From assembly GCA_008360955.1 (NCBI GenBank), contig LUCM01002898.1, positions 288,913-352,912 on the forward strand: DNA of 64,000 nt, in the 5' to 3' direction. The notes under the pieces are model-generated. The model was not told the DNA's origin and did not search any database. It saw nothing but the letters and a program-made list of their open reading frames with translations. Position 1 is the stretch's first letter; each line of letters starts with the position of its first letter. The translations under genes were made by a program, and so were the position numbers. The DNA comes from Fasciolopsis buskii. Its lineage: Eukaryota; Platyhelminthes; Trematoda; Plagiorchiida; Fasciolidae. Shown piece by piece: positions 1-12,100 of the stretch.

Positions 1-58
1 GTTGTTCAAAGAGGCGTGCTCGGATGGAGTAAGAGCGTAATCAACTGGAGCAGCTTAC

Positions 59-156
59 GCTGGATTGAAAGCACTTGTGGCGTCGGCGGATATTTCACTG
101 AAGTTGAATGTCTCCCTTATCCCCTGCTGCTCACACTCCTGTTCAGCCCCTTCTGT
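59..156 (-). CDS. candidate internal exon, unknown protein, runs off left edge (hypothesis)
   Basis: On the minus strand a pyrimidine-rich tract ending in TTACAG precedes a 98-base open stretch (peptide beginning TEGAEQECEQQG), closed by a GTAAGC donor at plus 54-58. It starts in phase 0, matching the end of the 363-416 candidate, and ends in phase 2. Any following exon would lie left of the window. The peptide is acidic and glutamine-rich with no recognised domain. Confidence 0.2.
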
Positions 157-362
157 CTGTAACGGAGTGCGAGAGTGATTATGAGTGTGACACATGTTCC
201 GTCGGTTGGAGGTATTTCGCCACCGATTGTATGTAGTACGGCTAGATGGATGGGAGCTTGACCAGTGTGAGTAATATCTGAGGTTGGCACCATCACTCCG
301 GGTAGCCACTTCTCGAGAGATGAGCTTGTTTTCAGGGTATGGAAACTAGTGAGACACCTTAC

Positions 363-416
363 GCTTAGATTGGGAGTGTCACGTTTGCGTATGACGGAAC
401 AACTGCGTCTACACAT
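363..416 (-). CDS. candidate first coding exon, unknown protein (hypothesis)
   Basis: Read on the minus strand, an ATG at 416 opens an 18-codon frame starting MCRRSCSVIRKR that stops being needed exactly at a GTAAGG donor (358-362 on the plus strand), in phase 0. The next minus exon candidate (59-156) opens in the compatible phase. The protein is not recognised. Support is only splice consensus, open frame and phase agreement, all of which can occur by chance. Confidence 0.17.
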
Positions 417-779
417 AACCCCCGTGTCCTACTCCTTGTGTTCACTCCAAGAATGGAAGAAGCCATGTGAAGGCCAACAGATGACGTCTGCAACGTGGAT
501 GAGAAATAATTTGTACAACGAAGCTAGATAAAGCATGTGTCTCACGCTCTCGTGGTTGGTCGAAGACTCGATTTACTTGCGTGCTGGAGACACTGAAGAT
601 TATGCAGCTGAAAACGTGAACAGTGGCGATCGTGCTGTTCATTTCTATCGAATCAGACATGATGAAAGAGTTGCGTTTGTGCATGAGGACTTGTTAGGCT
701 GTGTTTCGTGTGTTGTCTGCAGCAGCATGTTATCTTTTTCCCGCCTGTGTAGGTCCACTCATTGTTCCCGTTGGATATT

Positions 780-835
780 CACTCGTTTTATATAAACGTG
801 TAACTCTGGGGCAAGGCACGATCAGTGGGGCTTGC
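780..835 (+). promoter_or_regulatory. TATA-like box followed by a GC-rich hairpin
   Basis: A TATATAAA string near 788-796 is followed by an inverted repeat, GGCAAGGC ... GCTTGCC, at about 811-836, then a short TGATGA tract at 858-872. A TATA box plus hairpin resembles the U3/R part of an LTR or a core promoter, but no second LTR or coding region was found nearby. Low confidence. Confidence 0.15.
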
Positions 836-839
836 CTTG

Positions 840-2400
840 CTGTTTAACGCTGAACGGTGATGATGATGATGATTATTTCACGTTACTAATATTTCCGCTG
901 TTGCAAACGTATTGCCAAGACATCCCTTTTGTAACTTGACAGATTTATATGTTGGTTTTCATTATGGTCACGCAATCCCCACGAACAGTAGTCGGAATTA
1001 ACATATGTGTTCACGAATAGAGTTTGTGATGAATGCGTGGTGTGACACTAAAATGACACTCATTTGATCAGCAAAAGTTTCTTCCATCAAATTAACTTAC
1101 CCAAAGCATCGAATTTTTCCTCCCGTCGCGTAAGGCTTCTGTACGGTTACATTAATCGGGAGTAGGAATAAATAAGCATTGGTAAATTTGACACAATTTT
1201 ATGCACTTCCGGTATGTTCCTGAATACTGCCGTGAGATCACCACTGAGTGGAAATTTTTTTATCTTCTAGAGTATAGCGTGATCAATCTGTTATTATTGC
1301 CAGCACACTAAGCCTATGCTCTTGGGAAATATTCAATAACGCAATGTCTAATGTAGAATGCTGTTTCACTTTGGAAATCAGTAGACATTTCGTCACATGA
1401 TAATCTCTTCTCGAGAAAGATTGTTCTTGTAACTACTTGAAACGAATTTCAAGTCAGTTGCTTCTCATATAGCAGATTTGGATAATTTTACCGAGCATTT
1501 GACAAGGAATTCAGTGAGATGAAAACTTAAGTCCTGTGAAGCAGCTACGTTTTTTGCTCATCTACTTAGTAAATAAACTATTGCCATTTTCCAAATATCC
1601 TCACATAACCCTAATGTTTAAGAGCGACGGTCGTGCACTGTTAGTGAAAACCGAGGAACACTATTTGGCTGCTCTTCTGAGAAACCATTAACTGGTCTTG
1701 GCTGGCTGGATAAAACTGGTTTGAATCAGCCTTTTTGGTGGCTGTATTAGTTTACCACGTTTTTTTCAACCACCTGCACTGTAACCTGACTTTGTACTGT
1801 TGCGCGTTGACCATGAGGTATATAATTCCTATGAAAAACTTCGTTTGTTAGGACCCAGTAAAACTAGGGTGTTCCTCATGGAACTGTTCGGAAAGAATGT
1901 ATAAGCTATTTTATTTGAACCGCCGTAGTAGAAACAACCTTGATCGTTCATGTTTGTTGTTCAAAAGACCGCAGAATGAGCTACTGCATCCAGTAACTAA
2001 TCAGTTCGATTGAATACGTCGAACATTTTACCACATCGGAAAACGTTCGTTGTGAGGATTTCAATTTGTACTAGGGAGAATTCTTCATGTTCTGATAGAC
2101 ACTAGAGAAAAAATGCAAGTACCGCACATGTACCTTATTCAAAAAGGGGAGATTGAACACCAGTTGGCATTGATTAGTTTCGAATAGTGCAGTGTGCCTG
2201 TGCTTTACGCTTAGAGTTCTCGGTAGAGAATTTCATCTGTACAACCTATGTTGAATCATTTCCTGTACAATTCCATAGCGATGAAGAAATTGTATCGAGC
2301 TAACTGAAGATGGATTACGAGAATGAACAGCTAGTTTGGCGATTGGTTGGTTAGGATTAGAAATCGTCCTGAGTCCTACTCATACCACTTGTGCCATTTT
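840..2400. other. no recognised feature
   Basis: AT-rich single-copy-looking DNA. I saw no convincing coding, RNA or repeat signal in either strand here. Confidence 0.4.
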
Positions 2401-2402
2401 AG

Positions 2403-2645
2403 CATGAAGCACTGGTTCATTTGTCTACAATGCGCAAGAAGGACGAAGGTGGTGGTTGTGTAGATGTCAAGGACCTTCTTCTTCGGTTAAACGTGTACTT
2501 AAAACTCTCTTTCTCACCACCAACTGTCAACACTTTTCGCAACCCTCTATGATACCGATGCTAAATTATCTGGTAGAATTGACAGGTTTGCAAAAGCATG
2601 TAAAGAGAAAGACAAACACAATATCATGGAGAAGCGCTACCATGG
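2403..2645 (+). CDS. candidate internal exon with one frame break, unknown protein
   Basis: A pyrimidine-rich acceptor (GTGCCATTTTAG) opens a frame beginning HEALVHLSTMRKKDEGGG at 2403. It reads to a TGA at 2550, while the +1 frame continues as LYDTDAKLSGRIDRFAKAC up to a GTAATT donor after 2645, in phase 2. The simplest reading is one exon of about 81 codons with a one-base indel near 2535-2548. The second half has a weak resemblance to an EF-hand loop, but the spacing is wrong, so no family is assigned. The next candidate exon starts with the single base needed to complete the split codon. Confidence 0.28.
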
Positions 2646-2916
2646 GTAATTTGTGGAATCATAATAGACGCAATGTCCACAAAAAAAAGTGTTTTGTGAT
2701 CGCGACAACCCGTACTTTTGTAACTGTAATCATATGATTCATTATGTATTAATGATGTAAAAGTTCCACCGTATATTCAAAATATGAAAAATGCAGTCGT
2801 TTGTGTCATATCAACAGATTACCCATTTCAAGCGTGACTTATCAGACTGCTATGTCAGTCTATATTTCTAAGTTTACCTAATATCAAAAAGACGATCTTA
2901 TTTTCTGTTGTCGCAG

Positions 2917-3039
2917 ATGGGCTTTCCGATTTAATATCAATCGGCATATGATACCACACATAAGGGCTACGTTGTGCTGTCAAATGTGCACCAAGGAAAT
3001 TTGTCAGTCTTTCTAGGTGATGACGTTAAATTCAGAAAT
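2917..3039 (+). CDS. candidate internal exon with one frame break, unknown protein
   Basis: A strong acceptor (TTTTCTGTTGTCGCAG) and strong donor (GTAAGG) enclose 123 bases. The first third reads WAFRFNIN in the phase set by the 2403-2645 exon. The rest reads in another frame, beginning SAYDTTHKGYVVLSN, and reaches the donor in phase 0. One missing base near 2940 would join the two. A further acceptor at 3811-3813 opens a short phase-0 frame (LHEAFNFG), also broken by a one-base shift. The product is not recognised. Confidence 0.27.
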
Positions 3040-3638
3040 GTAAGGTGCCAGCAAGGGCTTAGATTATCCCCAAAGTATACATTATTTGTAAGCGACACTT
3101 ATAAGGATGAATTTTGGTACATGCTTTGTGAAAACTCTCTCGGTGACCGAATATCGCATTAATTTTTTTTATCTATATACGAGAAATCAGCTTGGTTATT
3201 TTCAATCCAAGCGGTTGTGATCGCCGTCCTCGGTATTTGTCCATCCAGCCTAGAGTACGCCTTAGACGATCTTAGTTAATGTTTTTCAATTGCTGCTCAT
3301 AATATGGACTGGAAAAGTTAGAATATATGTGGTGACTGATTTTAGTCTTCGGACGTGATTATCTCTGCCTTGGCCAGATATGTTTACGGCAATGAGAAGC
3401 AGCAGTCGTGAACTTTGAAGTAGTACGCTGAGAGCTGAGCCTTAGGAAAAACATTGAATCGAGACAGATTACTGTGTACGGTGGACGTAACAACTATTTT
3501 CAGTGTTATACTTCTTGTCAGTATACCTCGTTGAATAAATCAGGAAATGAATAAAATGATGGTTACAGCATTATATCTCTGCCCAAGCAAGCTACTTCGA
3601 CAAATACTAGTTTCCTTCGCGAAATCTACCATTCCAGT

Positions 3639-3668
3639 AAATATATATATATTTATATGTATGTATAT
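3639..3668 (+). repeat. AT-rich simple repeat
   Basis: An imperfect (AT)n tract followed by TATGTATG-type units. Ordinary microsatellite. Confidence 0.7.
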
Positions 3669-4491
3669 GCCGCACCCATGGAATCCGAACATGTATCCGT
3701 TGTACAGTCCGGCATTCTCACGACGAACCCAGGATTTTGGCTTTCTCGTTATTATCAAGGAGTCGCATTTAACCTTCTAGGACTACACTGGTTTGAATAG
3801 ATGTTCCTTTCAGCTGCACGAGGCCTTTAATTTTGGGCAATCAACTTGATCGTCAACAAGAGAAGTCACTGCTAGAGACAGCAAACGCGGACAATAAAAC
3901 TAAGGGTATTTATAAAAAAATTTGCTTCAATGTTCAGCGGTTCAAAATAAAACCATCAGCTTGTGCAGAAAAGAGATCCTTGAAGAACATACATATTTTC
4001 GTCATAAGATTTTACAACCATAGTTTGATTTGATTAAGTTGCCTAAAAAAGCAAGCAGGAATAATTCTTGGAGCTTGAAATTAGCAAGCAATAGTTGTTT
4101 GTTCAGAATGAGGCACCCTGATTACAAAACGTAAATCGGGATGATAGGAACATGGTAGAAAAAGTCAGTCACCATCACACGACTACTGAGGTATGATCTC
4201 CCATTAAGTCGAATAAAAAAACTCTTTGAGGTGGGACAAATTATCTAATTAACGTATGAACTAAGCATGCAACACATCAGCAATGAAATGAATCTTAAGA
4301 TTAATTCGACCAAGTTAGCCAACCTAATGACCATCTACATTATTTATCTCCCAGCCTACAGTTGCGGAGACATATACATGCCCATTGGTTCCTCGGTCAA
4401 CAAATACAACGGTACATATTTAAATTATTAAAGAAGCAGATGACACATCCTTTGCCCAGACAGAAAACTAATGCAAAAAATTCATACTTAC

Positions 4492-4656
4492 CATCACAAC
4501 TGCATCCAGTAATATTTGGCCGTCAGACTGACCATGGTTGAGCGTTTCACATAATCTTACGATACGGTAATCCATAACAATCGGTTCTTTCCGAAGTTTA
4601 TAAACGGAAGATAAATTCACCAGTATAAACATAAATTGTTCACCCACAATTTGAGC
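4492..4656 (-). CDS. candidate internal exon, unknown protein (hypothesis)
   Basis: On the minus strand a GTAAGTATG donor closes a 55-codon open frame that includes the stretch EPIVMDYRIVRLCETL and ends LLDAVVM. The proposed acceptor ends GGTAG and has a weak pyrimidine tract. No family is recognised. Other minus candidates lie upstream at 5201-5311 and 6352-6468, but the phase with 5201-5311 does not match, so an exon is missing or one of these calls is wrong. Confidence 0.2.
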
Positions 4657-5200
4657 CTACCTGGCGATAGACAATGAGATTCCGCTAAACATTTTGTTAA
4701 ATCTGACAGGATTGCTTATTCCCACCGTCCTGTTGGGAGCCTCATTTTACCACTTATCAATGTATTCATACATGTACAACTTTGAAGACCATCGGAAATG
4801 CAATTTATCCTGTGTACAAATTATATTGTTCTTTCTAAACAGAAACAGTAAAGAAATGCTTGTAGCTCGTTAAGTTTGTCATGTCTCTGTCCCCGTGAAC
4901 TGGACAATAGGGATCTTTTGATTCACACAAAAATGTTCTCGTTAGTATCACTAAAGATGATTATAGCCTTAATTACACTGACAGTATGATTGCGCAAGAG
5001 TTTTCCTTCTTTTTCCTAAACCAAAATCGCTTGCCCTAATCGCTCCCTGATATGGACAATGCATTGACAACGCAGTGGAATCTTCGGCTGTTGCATCATC
5101 CCGTTTTGCGTAAATAGTTGTAAAGATGTAGTTCACACTTGTCCACGTTGCGGTACTACAATGGGTGTTTTCAAACGGATATGAAATTTCGCATACTCAC

Positions 5201-5311
5201 TCAGACTCCCAGACATCTTGCTCCTGATCGATAGAGAATCACGGCTCACTCTCCTGGATGTGAATACATAACGTAGCAGACATCCTGCGCATGGGATTCG
5301 CTCACCGAGAC
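5201..5311 (-). CDS. candidate internal exon, unknown protein (hypothesis)
   Basis: On the minus strand a GTGAGTATG donor closes a 111-base open stretch containing IPCAGCLLRYVFTSRR, preceded by an acceptor ending TTCAATAG. It begins with the two bases needed to complete the codon left open by the 6352-6468 candidate. The support is weak because the frame is short. Confidence 0.15.
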
Positions 5312-5477
5312 CTATTGAATGAATGTCACAAACACGCGCTCACCACCGTTCAATGACCATCTGTGCCTATGCATCATAGTCAGGTGACCCACATTAAATA
5401 TCATCGAATTACATTCCGTTATCCCTTGTTTACCACTGGCCTATTCCTCCCCCATCCCAACATAATGATCTTTGCAG

Positions 5478-5666
5478 ATTGCCACTTTTTGTAGAACATT
5501 TTTACTTCCAATCTTGTTGATTTTGTCCTTTGAGACACTTGTTGTTGCATTCACCAAAAAGCTTTACTGTGATTGCTTGTTTTGGCGATTGAGGAGTCAA
5601 TTCTCGGAGGAATTGAAACCTGTGGTCAAACAAACTACAACCACCGTTCTTTGTGAATTATTTTAA
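5478..5666 (+). CDS. candidate 3'-terminal coding exon with a membrane-like helix (hypothesis)
   Basis: A pyrimidine-rich tract (CCTATTCCTCCCCCATCC) and a TTTGCAG acceptor precede 62 open codons ending in TAA. Residues 8-26, around LLPILLILSFETLVVAF, are hydrophobic enough for one membrane helix; the tail is polar. No clear poly(A) signal follows within about 100 bases. The phase does not match the nearest upstream candidate. Unrecognised. Confidence 0.18.
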   Translation: MATFCRTFLLPILLILSFETLVVAFTKKLYCDCLFWRLRSQFSEELKPVVKQTTTTVLCELF

Positions 5667-6351
5667 AATCAAAGTCTGATCAATCTTTCGAAATGTTTTA
5701 CTGTTTAATTTCCATTTTTTACCCCAACTTCTTTCACCAATCTACTTACGGACATTTATGACCGGAATTTGATAAACAGTTGAGTTAATAATGCCCTTTA
5801 TTGGAAATGTGACGAAGTAACTGAGTCCGTATATTTTTGCGTGGTTTGGTGTGTGGTCACAACAGCAAACCACTCACTCTCTGTGAACAAATACAGCTTT
5901 GATACCCTATCGATCAGATAGATGGATAATCACGTGTTTGATAATCTCTTTCCTCTCCGCTTGATGTTACCCAATGGAACGGGGATAAAATATGCCCAGT
6001 GGTCGAGATCAAAGTCATCCGACCAAAGGATTCCGTGAACTAAACCGTCTACGTTGAGGTGACTAGGAATAGGCGATCTATAGGATTAAAGCATTTTATA
6101 AATCAGATAGAAACGAAGTTCAGATTTTTTCCTAAACATTAAGTAAAGTGTTTATTACTCTATTTTGGTAATAAGCGCCTACGTACAACAGGATGAAGTG
6201 CTTGGATTAGTTTGAGAAGTCATCGCAATAAGTTCGGAACATACCAAAGGGAGTTTAAGTCGGAGAACAACGGATGCTATTGGCCTCCCACTGCGTTTAT
6301 CGTACCCCTATGCGAATTGATTTCAACAACGTTTGACTTACTCGTCCTTAC

Positions 6352-6468
6352 CACGCTCTGTCTGTAGATTTGGGACAGGTGTTACTTGTGTCACATTGCA
6401 TTGGTGGACCGAAGTCCATCCGGCACCAGTTTGAGAAATCAGAGTGCTTTGCTGGTCAACCAAGTGCA
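6352..6468 (-). CDS. candidate internal exon, unknown protein (hypothesis)
   Basis: On the minus strand an acceptor ending GTGTTCAG opens 38 codons containing QTGAGWTSVHQCNVTQV and closes at GTAAGG, leaving one base of a split codon. The 5201-5311 candidate supplies the other two. No domain is recognised. Confidence 0.18.
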
Positions 6469-7116
6469 CTGAACACCAGCGCAGTCAACCGAATCACAAC
6501 GATTGCTTCCCAGATTCCCCTCCTATTTAGTTAGTTTCCTATTTCAGTTACGTAAATTGATCTTGAGTTAATATAAGACTAGAGTAACATTAAATATGAA
6601 AATCTGTGTGCACCATGAGTTGCCAAGCACAGTAATTGTGTCAGGAATAAGGAAGTCTAACTGCATACAATTTGTGCAGGGGCCCTAAATCACCCCTATG
6701 AACATAAACAAATTATGGACAATCTGTGGAAATCAACAGCACATTCCGAATCTATATTCGCTTTTCAGGTTTTTGTAATAAATTGATCCAAAAGCATCAG
6801 CTTCGCTGTGTGTATGTACCCTAGCAGGCAATGAGATCACATAAACACCAAAAGGTATGTTGTTTGTTGGTGGTGCTCTAGGCCGAATGTCTTATGTTTC
6901 GGGTCTGTCAACTGCCGTTCACTTTCAAGTATTGATTGCCTTCCAGAAAAAATGATAATGATAATTTAAATGTAGAGTTAAAACAACTAAATTTTTCCCA
7001 ACACGTGGAGCATGAGAGCCCGACCTCATCGACGCAAGCAAACGGCTCTAAAACCTGAAGAGGACGGTGCGTACCACGCTGCTTTTATTTCGTCTTCAAA
7101 CTACAATTGTTTTTAG

Positions 7117-7320
7117 TTGCATCCTTTTGCTAATAACATTCTGCCATCAGATGAAAACGAGACCAGAATATCCGAAATCATCTGCTTCCAATTGCAGAAA
7201 GTGGCTTTCGTGAGGTGGTCTTTCCAATTATCCGGTTTGCTCCATGGATGCCAGAGTGGTGTGATACAATTCCACTCAAAATACTCAAAAAAGATCAAAT
7301 ACAATTATGAGAACCAGACG
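7117..7320 (+). CDS. candidate exon, unknown protein (hypothesis)
   Basis: A CAATTGTTTTTAG acceptor is followed by 68 open codons (starts LHPFANNILPSDENE), with a GTAACG donor near 7319. There is no recognised domain and no neighbouring exon in agreeing phase. Confidence 0.15.
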
Positions 7321-8057
7321 GTAACGCGTGGAAATAGTTGGTAACTCAGGCCGGGATGTCAAAAATGAGATTACATCAAGAATTGGACGAAACCAAACGG
7401 CGATGATTTGCTTTCGCCTCATTGTAGAACCGCCCAAGATTTTTAAAATTAGCATGTTCTGAAATGTCATATTCATAATCATAAACTACAGGTTATATAA
7501 AACCAGGCTACACAATATGTCACCTGTTCATCCACAAGTTATTCGTCAAAAATATGGGGGGCATGATAAATGCCCGGGTATAAGAAAAAATCCCTCATTT
7601 AGAAAAATAATTGGTTCGGTCATTTTCTCGAGGCAGCCTGTGTCAAAAATTTCTCAAAGTTTAATAAGCGTACTAGATTGGGAGAATTAGTTGGGTCATG
7701 CTTTCAAAAGCCCAAGAGTAGTGTTCACCGTAGCGCTTCTAGATCCCCAACGGATACCATGGATCAAACACCTAATACTAAGGAATAAACGTGAGCTATG
7801 CAGAGTCAGTTGAGATCTATGGGGTATTTGATCAGAATTCACTGTTTTATTACCAAAAAGACCACTGCATCAATGGACCGGTACCCAACAGCATAATCGT
7901 GATGAAGAAACTGGTTAGTGATAATGTCCTTAGATGTCGCATTATTATTCTTTCGCGCAACTGCAACAAGCAATGAAGCGTATACTGGTATTTTGTGGAT
8001 GTGATTGAAATAAAGTTTTAAGCACAAGTTGACTGGTATTAGCTGCAAAAGCAGCTA

Positions 8058-8203
8058 TCACTTGCTTGGACACACTACGTTCGCTTCAAAATCTTTCCAA
8101 AGACCCCCGGCCACCAGGCGTCCACTAAGCCGACTGATTTGTGATTGCTGAGCGGAGATTGGGAAATGTTGACCCAACACCATTGGTGATTCCTCAGATA
8201 TTA
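8058..8203 (-). CDS. candidate 3'-terminal exon, unknown protein
   Basis: On the minus strand an acceptor ending GCAGCTTCAG at plus 8204-8205 leads into a frame containing SRLSGRLVAGGLWKDFEANV that ends in TGA at 8058-8060. It would be the last exon after 8251-8300, but the phase is off by one, so it needs a one-base error, another acceptor, or the call is wrong. A TTTATT (AATAAA on the minus strand) lies about 200 bases downstream. Confidence 0.2.
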
Positions 8204-8250
8204 CTGAAGCTGCCACCTTAAGAACTCGGATTCACACTAGATTCCCTCAC

Positions 8251-8300
8251 GTGCTCTCTGATGCTTTCTGAGCTGATGCAGCAAGCAACGTATTCCCAGA
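8251..8300 (-). CDS. candidate short internal exon, unknown protein
   Basis: Fifty bases on the minus strand reading SGNTLLAASAQKASES, alanine-rich and helix-like, between an acceptor ending GATCAG and a GTGAGG donor. It follows the 8367-8485 candidate in agreeing phase 0 across a short intron of 66 bases. Confidence 0.2.
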
Positions 8301-8366
8301 CTGATCTTATCGCTCAATTCAGTGAGATATGCTCCGAGGGAATTACGATAGTTTCTTCCAACTTAC

Positions 8367-8485
8367 TTCTAGTAAATCTCTGTTTACATCCACCATCGCG
8401 TGCACAGCAGCAATGTTAGTAGATAAGGCTCTAATACACTTAGATTCACTCTTGGCGGACCACAACGTTGGGGTTCCGAAATGCA
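8367..8485 (-). CDS. candidate internal exon, unknown helical protein
   Basis: On the minus strand 39 open codons (HFGTPTLWSAKSESK to VNRDLLE) end in phase 0 at a strong GTAAGTTGG donor. The second half is predicted helical from its composition. Combined with 8251-8300 it would give one alanine-rich helical stretch. I could not name a family. Confidence 0.24.
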
Positions 8486-8959
8486 CTCAGAACCCGTGAT
8501 TTTTGAAGCAACATTGTCGCCAAAGTCGGCATCCAATTGCTGAATTCCACGTTGCTGATTCAGATCTCGTTTGCAGTCCAGTATATGTTACCCCTCCAGG
8601 GACAAGCACTGAAATCCAAAAGAGCTTCCAGATTATAGGAGGCATTTATTTGATTGTTTGTTTTAGCGTAGACGATATCTATACAGTCCCACCCATTCCG
8701 GTACTTCTCAGTGTTTGCTTACGACTTCCGCCATCCACTTAGCAATCGTTCTGTGGTTGGCGTTCGCATGTGGATTCTATTTTGACAGCATAATACTTAC
8801 AGTACCTCTCTGTCGATTCATCTTATTCCTTTTTAGTAGCCCGACTTCAAATCGGGCTTAACCTGTGGTAAGAAATGAAATTTACTCCGACGAAATGAGT
8901 CAGTTAATTCTCTTGGATCAGGTGGTATTGCATTTCCAGAAGCTAATTGTTGTTTTCAG

Positions 8960-9071
8960 ACTTCCAGATTATGGCGAAGAAACAGGCGGCTGAAGAAATT
9001 TCGATATACATTGAAATGTATCTGAAAACCCAACCCACCAAAACGACACATTTATCTGAACATGGCATGGG
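8960..9071 (+). CDS. candidate exon, unknown protein (hypothesis)
   Basis: A GTTGTTTTCAG acceptor is followed by a frame including MAKKQAAEEISIYIEMYLK and then a GTACAA donor. Charged and helix-like, not recognised. Confidence 0.15.
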
Positions 9072-9149
9072 TACAAACAGTCATTCCTACCCAAGTATCT
9101 TGCCTATTCTTAGTTCCACGTGTTCAACTGATCATTCACTTTCGTGAAT

Positions 9150-12100
9150 TTTGCCATCTCTTACTGGAAAGCCGAATATAACAGGAACATTTGAAAAAGT
9201 TAGAGTATCGGTTGCCAGATACATGCAGTAATTGAATTATCTAGTTTCTTTAGGTGGCACGAAAAGCCAGGTCACTGTTGAGCAATTTGCATTCTGGGCA
9301 AGCTTGAACATGCACGATGCGTGTGTTGATGCTCAAGCATTTGCGTGTCGCGTTAAGGTGATCTTCTGTGCCGATCAATTCATACCTATTACATTCATTT
9401 ATAAAAGCACAACCGGATTAGAGTCATACCATCAGTAGTTTCAGACAGGTAGCCCGGAGACGAATAATCAGTCCCATGTTTAAACATATTGTGAATCTGT
9501 AAATGTAAATGGTTTCTGGCTAAAATGTGGCTGCCGCCGAATGCGTTAATTTGCAAACTCACTACCAGAGGCTGATCAATCACGACACCCAATCACGCAA
9601 AGGTTCAGTGTGGTAAGACAAGCTATCGAGACAATCAGTTTGGTATGGCATTAGCTGTACACCGAATTTCAGCCCATGACGAAATAAGAACAACGATACT
9701 GAAATGCTATCGAAAAGAATGGGGAAGGTGGCATGACTAACAAAATCGTGGTTTAGCAATAAGTGAATTCGGAATTTCAGAACAAACAAAAATGCAAGCC
9801 TAGGTAAAAATGTGAAGGAAAATAAAGATATTTTTGCACAGGATCCCCTGTTGGAAAGTGGTCTATTTCGTATCGAATGATGTCATTTTCGGGTACAGAC
9901 AGGGATCATTTTGGGAAATTTTTGTGAGGTTTGCCTTGGTTAGGCTAACATCTGTAACTTTGTTTGAGCAATCCTATATGCATCCTTTATTCCCGTCTGA
10001 CATTCGAAACCGAGTTTATTCTAAATGTTGGCAAAATGTCTCCAGGAAGGAGGTGGTTTCAGTATGAAGTAGTATATGTTAGGCAAATTGATGTTCGGCC
10101 GTATGCACTACCGACCGGGAAGTCACAGTTGGCTGACATCCATTGTGTAGCTGCTTTTAAGATGTTATGAAGGTGACTGTTTCATTTGAAGTGCCTGTTT
10201 TTGAAATGATTAGAGATCATCTGATGATACACTCAGTCACATGCTGGGTGCATTGAGCCAAAAATGTTGGTGAACCTGCAAAATTGTGAGATCTCTTAAT
10301 AATGTCACAACTCGGCAGTAAATTCCGGACAACGAATCTTGCTTCGCCATTTGTGAATGAATTCTCAAGTCTCGGTGCCTTCTATCGATGTGCATATAGT
10401 TCACATTTGATTCGCTAGAATAAACATCATTTTAGAGTCCAGAAACGAGATATGGAGCCTTTTTACCACATCTATTAGATGTTGTTCACTGTAAAGAGAG
10501 GTTTGGTTTGCGCGAAACATTATCTTTCGAGAAACTTTTGATTAACGCAACTAAGCCCAATTGTAAACAGCAATCAGACTGGCAAAGGTCAACGTTTGCA
10601 TCTTGACCTTTCCTTGGAAAACTGTTTTGGTCATCTGCAAACTATGTGACCTACGTGAACTTTTAAACCTGTCGACAAATCCTGAACATGCTGCGATGAC
10701 ATGGAATCAGTATCAACGTGCAGTCACGTTGCATTTGTCAGGGAACGAGTAAAACAATTGTCTAAACTACAAGGCCAGTGAAATCGTTGTGGTTGGCCTG
10801 TATCACTAGAATTACTTGTTTCATAAATTGTAGAAAGATGATAAGAAATTTCAAAATTAATTAGCAGCGGTTCCAAGATTTTATTCGCATGACGTTCTTC
10901 CTCACATAAATCTAGTTACTTTCAGAGTTAAGCTTTACGTTTTCAAGACTCCTAAAACACGGATGTCCCGTTTCTTCCGTTTCACCGAAATGACCTAGGC
11001 CGTGAGAGAGAATTGGCCTAACATTTTACTTGTCGTGGATACTTAATGTCATACGTGACCGAGCAAATCATCAAGTTTTCATTCAAAGAATCTGTAATGG
11101 CGTCTATCCGACCTCATCAAACATGTCTAATGCTCTCCTGCGTATTTGTCCGCATCAAAGCTTGAATTAGTCCGATGTTGTGCCAAGTCTTATGTATCTA
11201 CGTGCAAATCACGTGATACAGTGCAGCACTGCATTGCTCCAACCCGCGTGCTCAATCAGCTAACCAGAAACAAGTGTGGATATCAAGCATGCCTCAGATG
11301 CCATTCGACGGAAGGTGCTCCACGAATGGGAATCCTGGCATTTTGTGCATGCACACATAATTTGTGTTGTTTTCTACTTGCTGTGGGTTCTTCGTTGTCG
11401 TCAGTTGCGTAGTTTGGGTTGAAAACTTTTCTGACCTTATTGGTAGCCCGCATGTTTCCTGTATTGCTGAAGGTCAAATTCTTTATTACTGTTTCAAGCA
11501 CATACAAGTCTCTCTCCCGTAAAACGGTCTTTCTTCGTGTTCATATGTGTCCGTCATTGTAGTTTTATTAATTTCTTCCTCAGTGGCATGGAAATTCCGG
11601 TCACCCTTCACTAATGCTAAAATATTAAACACTAACTTCATAGCGGGTTTAATGCCGACTGAAGACCGCCGGAAAAGGGAGTAATCGGCAGTGATGGGCG
11701 GTCAATCCAGGGACCTCTCAGCCCTTGCCGATTATCGTTTATAGTTTTGATTTGACGGAAAATGAATACCATGATGTTCTTACACTAACAAGACTTTGTT
11801 ATTCCTGGTTTTCGCTAAAACTCGGTCTCGAGAAAATGTTTACTTCACAGATAACTAGTTATTTGAGTGTCATAAAGCGAAATACCTTGGAGAAATTTCA
11901 CAGCTTGTCTGTGCTATTTCCAACCTATTCTCGGACTTAAAAAAAAGAAAATGGCTTATTTTTTTATGATTCCAGTTTGTTTCAATGCTGCTGAGTGGTA
12001 ATGAGCACCGTTTGTGTATCTGAGACCGCCAGATCTCTTCACTACTCCTTGATTGGCCTTGTCTTTCTGAGTTGATGTCAACTATCACACCTGGCACCAC

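Noticed and set aside
196..264. Short plus-strand ATG frame ending at a good GTGAGTAA donor
   Set aside because: Only about 23 codons, lying inside the proposed minus-strand intron; too weak to list.
8717..8775. Additional minus-strand donors near 8718 and 8776
   Set aside because: The two implied exons would be separated by an intron of only about 24 bases, so at least one is spurious.
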